DNA of 64,000 nt from Pilaira anomala (taxonomy: Eukaryota; Mucoromycota; Mucoromycetes; Mucorales; Mucoraceae), in assembly GCA_025716855.1 (NCBI GenBank), contig JAIXMQ010000004.1, positions 124,001 to 188,000 on the forward strand. The letters are read 5' to 3'. Below the pieces are notes generated by a model, which saw nothing but the letters and a program-made list of their open reading frames with translations, was not told the DNA's origin and did no database searches. Every line of letters starts with the position of its first letter. The first letter of the stretch is position 1. The position numbers and the translations under genes are program-made. Shown here piece after piece: positions 23,496 through 35,532 of the stretch.

Positions 23496-25730
23496 TTACA
23501 ATGGAGGAGATACGCGGGCAGAATGAGAAGATATAGTTGAAGGTGTTCCATTGGTTGAACTATTAGGTTGAATGGCTTGCTTTTTTCCTTTGAGCATATT
23601 CTTGAGTGCACGCAAGGCAAATACAGTTAAACCTATACCGACCCAATCTTCATCATGGAGGTCACGGAGATCACCTACTGTCATGATATCTTGATCCTTT
23701 AATTTATTTGCCCATTCATGAGCTTTATCGATATTTCGATGGCTCGCAATAGCACAATCTCTAACAAATAATTCAATATCGGTATCATCTGCATACTCTA
23801 TATATTTTAAAAAAAAATTAATGAATAAGGTGAAGAGGGAAAAAATTCATCGTATCATTACCTTCAAGAATTCTAGAGACAAGTGCTTCGCGAGTAAGAG
23901 AGGTGGTTGAAGGAGGGGATGGAGAATCATACATATCAGGTTTTTTAGGAGAATCGCTCTTGACACTGCCATTACTTCCTGTGGACATGGCGCTCACAGG
24001 TGTGTCGAGCAGACGCATTGCTTCGTTACGTAAGATACGAGCAGTATCAATCTTCAGTTCATTATCGAAACGTGGGTTTTTACCAATAGTTTCCAATTGC
24101 TCTGTCGTTAACTGCTGCGTTTCCTTCATTTCATGAAGAACACGAACAGCGTCACGATATCTGATTTCTGCAGTTCTGGCACGATTTTCATATCCATCAC
24201 ATCTTAATTCAATTTCCATAACATGCTCAGACGCCCGTTCCAATTCTTCTTTTGTCTTTTCAAGTTCAGATCGAATATCATTTTCTCTTCTCCATACGGA
24301 CTCTTTGGAGTCATCATCCTGATCATTATCATTTGACTTGTTGTTAGGTTTCTCAATATCTCTTAAAATACGGTTAATCTCCTTTGTAATATGATGTTGG
24401 TATCTATCAGGTAAAACTTGTTCTTCAATCTGGAGAGAAAAAATTGTATAAATCAGGTTAGTTCTTTTGTCTATTAATGTAACACAGAATTTGCATCTAC
24501 CATTTCACGAACAACTTGTTCAGCAGTATCTGTTTCGACATTAAAATCAAATTTGACGGATAACTTATCCATACCCTTAAACACAACCTGTAGCGTGAGA
24601 TGAACTTGCGCAGGATCAGCAGCAAGCAAGACTACATCAGGTTCCACAGCAAGGAAAGTATGCTCGAGTATTTCCTGGGCAGACATTCTTTCATCCTCAT
24701 TGCCCAAACAATTGTCAATTATATCCAAAACTTCTTGACTACTAACTTCCGATAAACTGGCAGGTTTGATGCCCTGTAATCGTAAAGAAGGTTAATGATG
24801 ACACACACACATACACATATCTATATATATAAACATAAAATATTCACTTACGGCTGAAACCTTCTTGTAGATTTGTGCAGCATTTTTACATTCACCGTAA
24901 GGATAGTCACCCGTAACCATTTCCAAGAGACACATACCAAAAGCATAAATATCTACCTTTTCATTATAACCTTGTTCTTCGTACATTTCAGGAGCCATGA
25001 ATTCTGGAGTACCGATGATTGTGTATTTTTTGCCCATTTTCATTTCAGCAGTACCCATATCGCCAATTTTAACTTCTCCATGAGCGCCATTAATAAAAAT
25101 ATTATCACACTTGATATCACGATGAATAATTGGTGGGTTGTAACCATGCAAGTATGCTAAACCTTTGAGAATTTGACGAGACCATCGCTTTACAATTTTA
25201 ATGTTAGGCAAACTTAACTTTCGAATGTATTCTCGAAGAGTACCAGAAGTCATGAGTTCAGTAACAAATACGAATTCATTCTTTTGATACCAAGCATCAT
25301 GAAAAGCAATGATGTTAGGATGACGAACCGATTTTAAAATTTCAATTTCGTGTTCCATTTCCTTGTGGTCAATTGATTTTGTTGCCTGCATTGTATTCCA
25401 AGCTACCTCATAACCTTCTTCCCGATCAATAGCCTTATAAACAATTTTATAAGCACCTTTACCTAAAAGAGTGTTGAGACGAACATAGCGTTCGTTTGGA
25501 GATATTTCAACCACCTTTTCTGTGTCGTGAGAGCGAGATTGATCAATGATTTCATTTGCTTGAGGCATTGAAAGTCCACCAGTTCGATGTTGCTGAACAT
25601 TGGTTGTATTTTGCATAGATTGATATAAGCTTTCGTCAGATTCGTTGTAATATCCGTGCGACTGGTCCAGTGGTTCGTCGTCGTAGTTGACAACTTCATC
25701 TTCAAAAGTGACAGATTGAGAACCTGACAT
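23496..25730 (-). CDS. WNK-type protein kinase with OSR1-C domain and SAM-like C-terminus
   Basis: Four exons: 24852-25730, about 24486-24773, 23862-24429 and 23496-23797, giving about 678 residues. The donor of exon 2 is GTGTTA at 24485; a GTAGAT alternative lies 16 bp upstream. Kinase domain about 81-350. The beta3 Lys is replaced (VAWN, Asn112), and a Lys sits in the glycine-rich loop (GKGAYKIVYK, Lys95), the hallmark of WNK kinases. HRDIKCDN (203-210), DMG (224-226, instead of DFG) and APE (246-248) follow. Exon 2 encodes an OSR1-C/CCT-like fold (LTLQVVFKGMDKLSVKFDF), then coiled coil. The last exon carries a SAM-like helical domain (TVGDLRDLHDEDWVGIGL). WNKs sense chloride or osmotic state. 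The 190-residue-scale acidic/Gln N-terminus is unstructured. Confidence 0.93.
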
Positions 25731-26711
25731 TGTTTAAAGTAAATAGTACAAATACGAAAAATGGTAAAGGGAAGAAAAGTACAAGAAAATTGTTACAGTG
25801 TGAAACAAAGGGAGTTGGGTGGAATATTAATATTAGAGATAATGAGAGAAAGAGAAAAAAAACAAGAGGAGAAAGAGACGATAGCCTTAGAGGGTTGGTT
25901 AAAAGCAACGAAACCACACTTTGCTTATTTGTCAAATTTGATACTGTTTTTTTTTGATACTTTTTTTTTTCAAAAAAGAAGCCTCTCTTTTTTCAAAGAA
26001 GAAAATGGCTTGAAACCAAAAAATTTCACTGCTAGTTTATGGTTTAAACCAATCACTCTATAGCGGGGTTGGTCTTGGAGGACGGAAAAATGCCCCAGAA
26101 GAGTTGTCTCGTCATCCGTTTGACCACTTTCTTGTATACTCTATATTTATAAGCCCTCACATGGGAATACCTATCTTTTTCAAGTGTTTGTTGTGATCCT
26201 ATTAGATCAGTACCGTTTTTTGACTTGATTTAAATTTATCTTTTCTCCTGCATTTCGATTTAGTACTTCCTTTTCTTCTTTTTTAAAAAGAGGAGATAAT
26301 GACATCATTTGGTAATCAGTATATAATTAAATAAGTATTTCATTCATAAAACAGGTTCAGAACTGTGCCAAAATAAATAGATTTATCATTTATACTTTTA
26401 ATAAACAAAAGTGTGGATATTACGATCTCTTATTCGCTTTTAAAGAATGAGAATGATAAGCAACAATAAAGACATGATCTAGATATACTAATAGAACACG
26501 TAAGCTATTATAAACAGATATTTCCACTAAGATGTTCTATTCATCATCTATTTCACTCTGAGCTCAAAAGCATAAATTTTTTTTACCTCCCCTTTAAGTG
26601 TGTTATGAAGGCAATGTATATGGCAAACAGATGTTCATGTTTACAAGGGAGAAAATAGAGTACATCAATTGGGTGTATGCAGCTTGAGCTTTGTTTATTC
26701 TAAAAGAGCCA
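25731..26711. other. Intergenic upstream of WNK gene
   Basis: Likely WNK promoter near 25731-26000 (purine-rich strand, AGAAAGAG motifs). No gene; the open frames at 25730-26063 are low complexity. Ends at the TTAA of the foldback element. Confidence 0.55.
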
Positions 26712-27114
26712 TTAAACATCACACACCAGGATTTCCTACGATGTATGGGAAACTTCATCACCCACTCATTTTTTCTCCCAAAGTATCAGGTTTCTTTTTA
26801 AACTAATATTAACCCTTTTGAACCTACCATTGCATTACAATAGCAAAGTTCCTACACTATGCCACATATTTTCTGACCTTAATTAGTTTTTTTGATAATG
26901 AAAAAGGATGTACTATGACGACTTCTACTATGACCAAGGTTTTTATCTTTGGCGGAAAACATTTCAGCCAATCAAAGTATGTAAAAAAAGGTGAAAAAAT
27001 ATTTTTTTAGGCAAAAATCAGCCAGTCCCGACCTTTGGATTTTTCAAAAAATAGAAATGTAGATATAGCTTAGCATTACGAAACTTTTAGAACATACCTC
27101 TTTTTGGTTTCTAA

Positions 27115-27520
27115 TGTAGAATTGGATGCTCTTTCGAATGACGTAATAATTAAAATAAAATAACAATAAAGATTAATAGTTGTTGTGCGAAAGTCAATTA
27201 CAATTTGTGTTAGGGCAAGTATAATTTTCATATATAAGCAAGCGAATTTAAACATGTAGTAGGATGCCTCATTAAATTCTACATTGATTTTATATCAACT
27301 ATTCTATTATACTATACAATCTAAATTCGATGTAAAATTTAATGGGGCATCTTACTATATACTCCAATGTATGTACATACATATTTAGATATGAGAATAT
27401 ACTTGCCCTAACAGAAACTGTAATTTGGGTTTTTCGCAATGTTTATTAATCTTTATTATTATTTTAGTTTGATTTTTGTATCATTGGAAAGAGCGTAAAA
27501 TTCTACATTTAAGGTGACTA
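27115..27520. repeat. Inner palindromic module (TTAGGGCAAG ... CTTGCCCTAA)
   Basis: Left part (AATGTAGAATT, GCTCTTTCGAATGACG, AATAAAGATTAATA, GTTAGGGCAAGTATA) is mirrored by the right part (TATACTTGCCCTAAC, TATTAATCTTTATT, GGAAAGAGCG, AATTCTACATT). The same TTAGGGCAAG/CTTGCCCTAA pair occurs in the copy at 51485-52576, so it is an original internal module of the foldback family. Confidence 0.75.
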
Positions 27521-27548
27521 TAAATGTATGTTTTAAGAGAAAACTTAA

Positions 27549-27895
27549 ATACCACCCACTTAATTTCCTTATATGGGTTTTCTGCCACCCACCTCTTTTT
27601 CATTTTTTTTCCAAATCACCCAGTTTTAAAAAAAAGCGGAAATCTCACTTTTTTTAAAAAAAAAATCTCTGGCACCCACTTCTTGTTTTTTAAGCAAAAT
27701 ATTCCAACCAAAACCCTTTTTTTTTTTCTGGGCTTTTTTTGGCTTTTTTTTTTTTTTTTTTTCTGGCACCCACTTGTTTTTGGCCTTTTTTTTTTTTTTT
27801 TCTGGCACCCACTTGTTTTTGACTTTTTTTTTTTTTTTTTTTTTTTTTTTCGATGTTTTTGACAAAGAAAAAATCTCTGGCACCCACCTGTTTTT

Positions 27896-27932
<37 letters not shown>

Positions 27933-28037
27933 AACCTTCAAAATACCATGATTTTTTTTTCTGGCACCTACTTGTTTTTGACCTTTTTTTTTTGATGTTT
28001 TTGACAAAGAAAAAATCTCTGACACCCACCTGTTTTT

Positions 28038-28071
<34 letters not shown>

Positions 28072-28534
28072 AACCTTCAAAATACCATGATTTTTTTTTC
28101 TGGCACCTACTTGTTTTTGACCTTTTTTTTTTGATGTTTTTGACAAAGAAAAAATCTCTGGCACCCACTTGTTTTTGGCCTTTTTTTTTTTTTTTTTTTT
28201 TTTCTGGCACCCACTTGTTTTTGGTCTTTTTTTTTTTTTTTTTTTTTTTTTTCGCTCAACCTTCAAAATTGAACTTTTTACCATGATTTTTTTTTTTATG
28301 CTTTTAGAGATCTTATTAAAGCAACGTGAAGTTATATGCAGTGTAGATCAATAGATTATTAACTAGTTCAAGCTATATTATCTTTGATCGTCGTAGCTAT
28401 CACCCAACAATCGTATTATGATAATTTTAGTTTTGTTTTGAGTAATTGATAATCTTAAAGTGCTTAATTTTTTTTTCTTTGTCAAAAACATCTAAAAAAA
28501 AAATCATGGTAAAAAGTTCGATTTTAAAGGTTGG

Positions 28535-28570
<36 letters not shown>

Positions 28571-28717
28571 AAAAACAAATGGGTGCCAGAAAAAAAAAAA
28601 AAAAAAAAGGCCAAAAACAAGTGGGTGCCAGAGATTTTTTCTTTGTCAAAAACATCAAAAAAAAAAGGTCAAAAACAAGTAGGTGCCAGAAAAAAAAATC
28701 ATGGTATTTTGAAGGTT

Positions 28718-28752
<35 letters not shown>

Positions 28753-29097
28753 AAAAACAGGTGGGTGCCAGAGATTTTTTCTTTGTCAAAAACATCGAAA
28801 AAAAAAAAAAAAAAAAAAAAAAGTCAAAAACAAGTGGGTGCCAGAAAAAAAAAAAAAAAAGGCCAAAAACAAGTGGGTGCCAGAAAAAAAAAAAAAAAAA
28901 AAGCCAAAAAAAGCCCAGAAAAAAAAAAAGGGTTTTGGTTGGAATATTTTGCTTAAAAAACAAGAAGTGGGTGCCAGAGATTTTTTTTTTAAAAAAAGTG
29001 AGATTTCCGCTTTTTTTTAAAACTGGGTGATTTGGAAAAAAAATGAAAAAGAGGTGGGTGGCAGAAAACCCATATAAGGAAATTAAGTGGGTGGTAT
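27549..29097. mobile_element. Nested TTAA-flanked foldback element with about 0.6-0.75-kb arms
   Basis: TTAA at 27545-27548 and 29098-29101 flanks ends that mirror each other (ATACCACCCACTTAATTTCC versus its complement). The arms run 27549 to about 28290 and about 28505-29097. They consist of T-runs (left) or A-runs (right) punctuated by TCTGGCACCCACTTGTTTTT-type words, each mirrored in the other arm. A roughly 215-bp unique loop at about 28290-28505 separates them. All open frames inside are homopolymer artefacts. The insertion splits the outer element after its inner palindromic module. Confidence 0.85.
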
Positions 29098-29430
29098 TTA
29101 ATAGCTCTCATGTTTTAAACAATTTTAATCCAGAGATAAATGTACATTTCTATTTTTGAAAAAATCCAAAGGTCGGGACTGGCTGATTTTTGCCTAAAAA
29201 AATATTTTTTCACCTTTTTTTACATACTTTGATTGGCTGAAATGTTTTCCGCCAAAGATAAAAACCTTGGTCATAGTACATCCTTTTTCAGAACATATGT
29301 GGCATAGTGTAGGAACTTTGCTATTGTAATGTAATGGTAGGTTCAAAAGGGTTAATATTAGTCTAAAAAGAAATCTGATACTTTGGGAGAAAAAAATGAG
29401 TGGGTGATGAAGTTTCCTGTGGTAGGAGAT

Positions 29431-29856
29431 TCAGATAAAATTCTGCTTTTCGGAACCATCGTTATCCGTTTAGATGATAGGCAATTACTGTCTGAGGTAA
29501 AATAAGCGAAAATATGTTATAGTGTGATGTTCAAAGAATGTTTATAAATGAGAAACATTTAAGTAAATGCACAAAAGGTTTACATTGTATTTTTTAATGA
29601 TATAATATATGTGATACATATGCCGAAGTTGTGGTGGTATTAGCTGAGATGCCAATAAATATTCATGACATGTCTATTATACAAATTAGAGAAAGTAGCA
29701 GATAGAGTAACTCCCCAAAAAAAAAAATAGCAATACAACTAGCTAAATAAATATGATTGATTTTAGAGCAAGCTTAGAGGAATTACAACAGCTGCTATTT
29801 TTTTTTTATATTTTTTTTTTGCAATAAAAATGTCAAAAAATACTATGTATTTATTT
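29431..29856. other. Spacer, no gene
   Basis: AT-rich sequence between the foldback element and a decayed ORF. Nothing recognised. Confidence 0.5.
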
Positions 29857-30480
29857 TTAAAGAAGTTCTTTGTTACTTTTGTTTTTGATAAGTTCATTAT
29901 AATTAGCTCTACGATTTAATATTTCTTCTAAATCATTTAGATAAATTTCGAAATCCTGGTTTGATTCAATCGAAACTTCTAAAAGCTCATTCGTTTTCTT
30001 CTCTTCTATAATTTTACAATGGCACATGAAACACGATTTGCTATTTTTAGCTCTTTTCAGGTCAATCTGCAACTTTTTTAATTTGATTGAGATGAATTTT
30101 TATGAAGTTTACAATTCTTTGCTTGTTTAAAGCAAATGCAGGCATATCAGTTGCAGAATCTACATCCAACAAGTTTTTGTTTCCTCCCCGACTATTTATA
30201 CTCATAATATCTACACCTTCTGATGTGTCAGCAATATTAACATTTCACTTAATACCGTAAGCATTGATGTAGGGGTTTTTTGAGTATTAAATCTTGTAAT
30301 TTTTGCTGCTGTATCAGATACACGCTCATTGGCAAACGATGTACATACAAATCCCTAAAAGCCTTATTGTAACTAAGAACAACATTGTTTTTATAGTTAA
30401 TCCAATTTTGAAATGGAGGGTCTTTTCAATCCTTCTGAACTTTGATCTAGTCTTTTAATTTGAATAACCATAGTTTATTG
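29857..30480 (-). pseudogene. Decayed ORF, unknown family
   Basis: On the minus strand an open reading stretch from about 30270 (NIADTSEGVDIMSINSRGG) runs to about 30076. After a one-base frame change at an A-run it goes on as IDLKRAKNSKSCFMCHCK to a stop at 29857. Further upstream (about 30300-30450) other frames are open with WINYKNN-like text. The parts read like coding sequence (charged, no low complexity, one CxxC pair) but do not join without frame changes. I do not recognise the family; a decayed host or transposon gene is likely. Confidence 0.4.
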
Positions 30481-31349
30481 TTTTATTCTTGAAGTTACTG
30501 ACAAATATAGTAAAAAAACACATTTTTGACACCGCATTTTTTATCTTTTCTTAAAGAATATCCGATTTTACATTAAATTTGAAAAGTGGTCGGTTTTCAA
30601 TAGCTCACTATTACTTTTCTATTATTGCCAAGATAAAGCTCGTTACAGGTTTTAAATAAAACGATATCATCATTTGAGTAAGTGCTTCTATCAAGGCCCT
30701 CTGGTTGCGTATATTGCAATGCTCAACTTGAAAAACACATATAAATATGACGAACGAATTTGTATCAAAAAAAGGGGGTGTAAGTTTTTGTACTTCCTGG
30801 GTTGCTATTACAGGTAAAAAAAAAAAACTTATGTAAATACTCATTTTTCTAGGAGAAACAAGCTTTGCATTTAAGGTTTTTGTTAATGATAAATGCAGAA
30901 ATGAAAGTAAATCTTCTTTTTTTTTGGTCATTGTAATACCAATATAGTAACACATGTAATTAGCTTTCGGGTATTATTTCAAGGGTCAAGTTGATTTTCG
31001 ATGAGTTATAAACAACTTTCTTACACTGCAAATAATTTAAGGTGTACATTTTTTGTTTAAGGCATGTATTTTGTACAATAGTTAAATATGGATATTGAAG
31101 AAGAAGAATTAAAAGTGAAAACAGGGACATACAAAACTAAACTCTTGATAAGCAAATCATATTTCGTATATTATTATACTCGAGCGTTTCACTTAATTCG
31201 AGAAGAATTTATTTCGATTATTTACACATGCGAATATAAAATATATGAATATGATCTCCAAATCCACTACTTCGCTTGACCTCACTTAAGATTTATAATT
31301 AGATATATATATAAAATTTATCTATAATTATTATTATCGACTACATCTT

Positions 31350-31392
<43 letters not shown>

Positions 31393-31792
31393 AAGTAAGT
31401 CATATATCATATTGTATTCTTATGTCTAAATAATAAACTAATTTTTCTTTTCTTGAGTAACTTGTTCGAACATCCTGTTGGAACGGAGGTTTTTGTGAAC
31501 ATCTGAAATTATGAATGTCGGACAAGCAACGAGGTGGAGCTTATTTTTTTGTATGAACTCCGTTATAAATTACAATGTGTGTGTTTTGTGTGATGTGATG
31601 TGTTCAAGAAAAGAGATTTTCTTTTTATTTCCTTTACTCTTTCTTCCCATATTATTTCCTTCTTTTCCTTTTCTTCTTAGTTTTTTTGTTTTTGTTTTTT
31701 TTTTACAGCTTTCTTATAAAAAAATATCAAAAACATTAAAAAAATACAAAAAATACAAAAAAAGAAAATTGACATATTTAAAAACGTGGAAT
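30481..31792. other. Intergenic; promoter side of methyltransferase gene
   Basis: AT-rich. The open frames at 30611-30955 (minus) and 31088-31279 (plus) have no recognised domain. Poly-A run of about 35 at 31351-31385. The stretch 31600-31790 is T-rich then A-rich, typical of a leader before the ATG at 31793. Confidence 0.5.
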
Positions 31793-33379
31793 ATGGGCGT
31801 CGTTCAATCGAAAAAAAAGGAAGCTAAAGCAAATAAAAGCAGTAACTCGTTTATGCAATATAATCCTTCTACAACATCATCACAACATCAAACCACTTCT
31901 TGTTCATCTCATAAGAAACAACAGCTAGTAGAATGCGATACAATCTCTAAAAAGACATCTATTTATTCTACCACCAGTTCAAAGTCTAGTACACCTACAC
32001 CTGTTGTTTGCACAAGTAGTAAAAATGTAATTTCTGCTTATCGAAACTCGAATAAACCAAAAACTGAATCAGCTCAATATCAAGAAACTACTCTTTTGAA
32101 CGCACATCAATCCAATAGTTTTTTCTTACCAAAAGATTGGGATTTGAAAGAGTATCAATATAATGTAAATATGTCAAAAAAAAAAAAACGGAACAGATGT
32201 TAACTTCTGAGATGTTTTTTTTAGCTTCATTTTGCCTTAAAGAGTTTATTTGGAGGGTAAACAAGTAGACACTTTTTTCTAAAAAAAAAATAGATTATTA
32301 AAAAGAATTTCCACAATAGAAATGTGACACCGGCCGTTGCACCAAAACTAAAAAAGGGCTCTCGTGTTGTTCAAATGGGTACATGCTCAGGGCCTTGGAT
32401 TATGGTATTAAAATAGTTCAAGTATACAAAAAAGAAAAAAAAATAGAAAAAGAGAAATAGACATTGATTTTTTATCATTCTCTATATAAAAGGATATGGC
32501 CACACAATACCCGCAATGTTTTTTCACTGCAGTAGAAGTTATACCTGGTAGCTTACAATCTTTACCCTCTTTACCCAATATAGAATTCCATAGAGATAAA
32601 CCTATCAAAGATGGACTTGACTTTCCTGATAGTTCTGTTGATTACGTTCATTTTAGAAGTATGGGTATCAATATAGGTGTAGACAAATGGCCAGGTTTGT
32701 ATAAAGAAATTCAAAGAATTTTGAAACCAGACGGCATCATTCGAATTGAAGAAATACATCACTCAGTAAGATATATATATATATATATATATTTGCATTA
32801 ATTTATTTATCCTAACTATATTTATTTTTAAACAAGCCTGCAGGCACTGTCATGATTGAATCTTTTATTGAAACACGTAAAGTATTTCTTAAATACTACA
32901 ACCAAAAAAGAAATTTATTGACATGTTTGTATTTTTTTTTTTTTTAAATCTAAAGTTCGACAAATTTTGGCGGAACACAATCAAGATTTTGATATTGCAC
33001 CTAAACACGGAACAATTCTTCAAGAGAATGGGTTCCAGATTATCGAAGCAAAAAAGAAGATTGTTTATTATGGTAACGTCAAATGTAAATAAAAATAAAA
33101 ATCAAATTATTCAACAATATCTATTTATGTATAGGCGGTGACGACAAATTGAGTGAAGACCTCGTTATTGTCATCCTAAACGGTTTTGAAGACTTGAGTG
33201 CTGTATTAGCACCACGCTTAGGATTGAATGTGGAAGATTATAGACATCGTGTTGAGATGATCGTTGCTCAATGTGTGAAGATTAATGCTCAAATGGACTG
33301 GTATTCTTGGGTTGCTAAAAAATCGTCAGATACAAGTTCAATAACAACAGCATCAACTACTAGAACTACTACTTGTTAA
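31793..33379 (+). CDS. SAM-dependent methyltransferase with N-myristoylation motif
   Basis: Seven exons: 31793-32164, 32225-32256, 32320-32404, 32493-32765, 32837-32876, 32956-33072 and 33135-33379, giving 387 residues with all phases closing. Starts MGVVQSKKK, a consensus N-myristoylation signal (Gly2, Ser6) followed by a Lys cluster that suits membrane attachment. About 110 Ser/Thr-rich residues follow. A class I methyltransferase fold then appears: FGG, motif I as VVQMGTCSGPW (a diverged glycine loop), an acidic FFTAVEV strand, LDFPDSSVDYVHFRSM, and the post-core ILKPDGIIRIEEIHHS. The C-terminal part contains LGLNVEDYRHRVEMIV. Small-molecule versus protein substrate is unknown. The in-frame upstream ATG at 31511 would bury the myristoylation signal and runs through low-complexity leader. 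Confidence 0.85.
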
Positions 33380-33891
33380 ACTATATACATACTCCCTCCC
33401 CTTTTTTATATGTTATTTCTGAATTCTTGTATTATTATGCTTTTATAAACTTTTAAAGTTTTATGTTGTTTATAAAATCATGTTAGATGATTTGTTTGTT
33501 TTATTTATTTTATATTTTAAATGGCAATTGTTTGATAGGATTACCAATATTTAGTCATAGTAAATTCAATTGCGTTATACATGTTTCAAGCTTCTTTGTT
33601 TCTTTATAATAAATACTTAAACCCCTTTTTTTTGTAATAAATAATGTGGGAGGGGGTCTCATGACTCATTTTATTAGTAGAATGAAAACCAATAACCATG
33701 CTACACTAAACTATTACCACCAACAAAAAAATGCCTTTAAAAGGCAACTAGCTCCTTTCACAGAAATAATAATAAAAAAAAAAAAAAAAAAAAAGTATAA
33801 AATTCAATATTTTTTCCTAATTGTCGGCAAAATCTATTCACAACTTTCTTCTTTTCGTTTTTTATTTTTATTTTTATTTTTATCCAGTTGT
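33380..33891. other. Spacer between methyltransferase and transporter genes
   Basis: 512 bp; AT-rich, with an A-tract at about 33775-33795 and T-rich leader before the ATG at 33892. No gene. Confidence 0.6.
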
Positions 33892-34313
33892 ATGATGAAT
33901 AAAGTCTCTTATGGAGCTACAGAACCTTTGATACATCAAGATGCTATTTTCTTAACAGAATCAGAAAGAGATTTATTACAATCTGATAGACCTGGTTATG
34001 GTTCAAGATCAAAGATTGAAAGTGCATTTAATCTTGTAAATTCTACTGTTGGAGCCGGTATTATCGGTTTACCTTTTGCAATCTATTTAGCAGGATTTTG
34101 GACTGCTATTGGGTTATCTATTTTTGTTGCTCTTATATCACAATTAGGTTTACACATGTTGGTTGTTTCTGGTCAACGTGCTGGTGCTTATAAATATGCC
34201 GTATTGATGGAATATGTATTGGGAAAGACTGGTTTCTATTTCCTGAATTTTTTAATTCTTGTTCAAGCATCTGGTGCTTGTGTTAGTTATTTCATATGTA
34301 AAGTAGCAAAATC

Positions 34314-34344
<31 letters not shown>

Positions 34345-35026
34345 GATAAGGAATATGCATCGCTAACGTCATTTTTCTAATTAGTGATTGGCGATACAAT
34401 TCCTGTTTTATTGCAGCTTTATTTCCCTCAATATACTGCTTTTACAGACAGATCACTTGTCATAACACTTATTGCAATTTTTTTGGTATGTAGTTTGTTT
34501 TTTAATACATTTATATAAGGTATTAAATTTATTATACAATAGGTCTTTCCCTTAAACTTGTCTAGATCAATTGGAGCAGTTGCAAGTTGGTCAGTTTTAT
34601 CCGTTTTATGTTTACCACTGATTGTTCTCACTTTGCTTATCAGAGCACCTGCTTATGCAAAGTCACATGAATCACCTTTAGAATGGGAGGGGCCTGACAT
34701 ATTTGGTGCTCTCGGTATCTTGGCCTTTGCATTTGCATGTTCTCACGTCTGCTTTAGTGTTTTCTTGAGCCAAAAAGATCAAACGATCAAGTCATGGACT
34801 ATCACTACTACCCTTGCCTCCATCATGAGTTGGTCCGTTTCGATTTCTTTTGCTGTCATTGGTTATCTTAGTTTTGGCCGAGATGTTCAACCTAATCTCT
34901 TTTTAAATTTCCCTGATGATGATCTCGTTGTCAATATTGGTCGCTTTGCACTTGGCTTCAGCATGATTTTAACTATTCCGTATGTATCACAACTCCTTAT
35001 TTTTTATATATATATATTTTTTATTA

Positions 35027-35059
<33 letters not shown>

Positions 35060-35532
35060 GAATGGGGTTCTATCCTACTAGAGAAGCTGTACAAAAGTTG
35101 TTGGGGTTCGAAACAGCCACACGCCAACCCAACAATGTTCAACATTATTCGGTTACAGTCGTTTTGTTTACATTGATCACCATTCTTGGTATTACTGTGC
35201 GTTCTTTAGGAAAAGTATACGCATTGATTGGTGGGTTTGCAGCTACATTTTTAGCTTATATTCTTCCTGGTATTGCTTGTTTAGTAACCCGAAGATATCC
35301 AGCTGTTGCAGGCATCGTTACTACATCTGTATTAGATACTGAAGCCACCTCAAAAGCTCCTTCACTCATTGCCAATCGTACTAGTTCCACCTCTTCTGAC
35401 GAGATGATCACCGCCCCTATAATTTTAGATGATACTATACCCAAATTTGGCTTATTAGATTTCTCTGCTATCGTTTTAGTTATTTGGGGAACTGTCGTGA
35501 TGATCTTTGCTACTTCCGGTGCTTTCAAATAA
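33892..35532 (+). CDS. AVT/SLC38-like amino-acid transporter
   Basis: Four exons: 33892-34297, 34385-34485, 34543-34979 and 35061-35532, giving 471 residues. After a 45-residue cytosolic N-terminus the sequence has the AAAP/APC signature AFNLVNSTVGAGIIGLPFAI, then about 11 membrane spans, including the GALGILAFAFACSHV helix and WSVSISFAVIGYLSFG. These are typical of the AVT vacuolar amino-acid transporters and SLC38 carriers, which move neutral or basic amino acids using the proton gradient. The Ser/Thr-rich loop near residue 410 is poorly conserved in the family. The open frame extends upstream to 33646 through an A-tract, so ATG 33892 (or 33895) is chosen. Intron 1 contains a long T-run and intron 3 CA/TA repeats. 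Confidence 0.9.

Larger units (their letters stand above)
26716..29430. mobile_element. TTAA-flanked foldback element (outer copy, carries a nested element)
   Basis: The left arm 26716 to about 27065 and right arm about 29140-29430 are long imperfect inverted repeats. Shared words include GAAACTTCATCACCCACTC / GAGTGGGTGATGAAGTTTC, the CCTACCATTGCATTACAATA region, and CCAGTCCCGACCTTTGG / CCAAAGGTCGGGACTGG. The left end abuts TTAA (26712-26715) and starts ACATCACACACC; the right end has decayed beyond about 29430. Copies at 41032 and 51485 share the same arms. No protein is encoded. The TTAA preference recalls piggyBac targets, but the ends do not start with CCC, so the superfamily is open. Confidence 0.8.

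Noticed and set aside
27524..29030. Several overlapping Lys- or Phe-rich open frames on both strands
   Set aside because: They are translations of long A/T runs in the arms of a foldback element and mirror each other; no domain.
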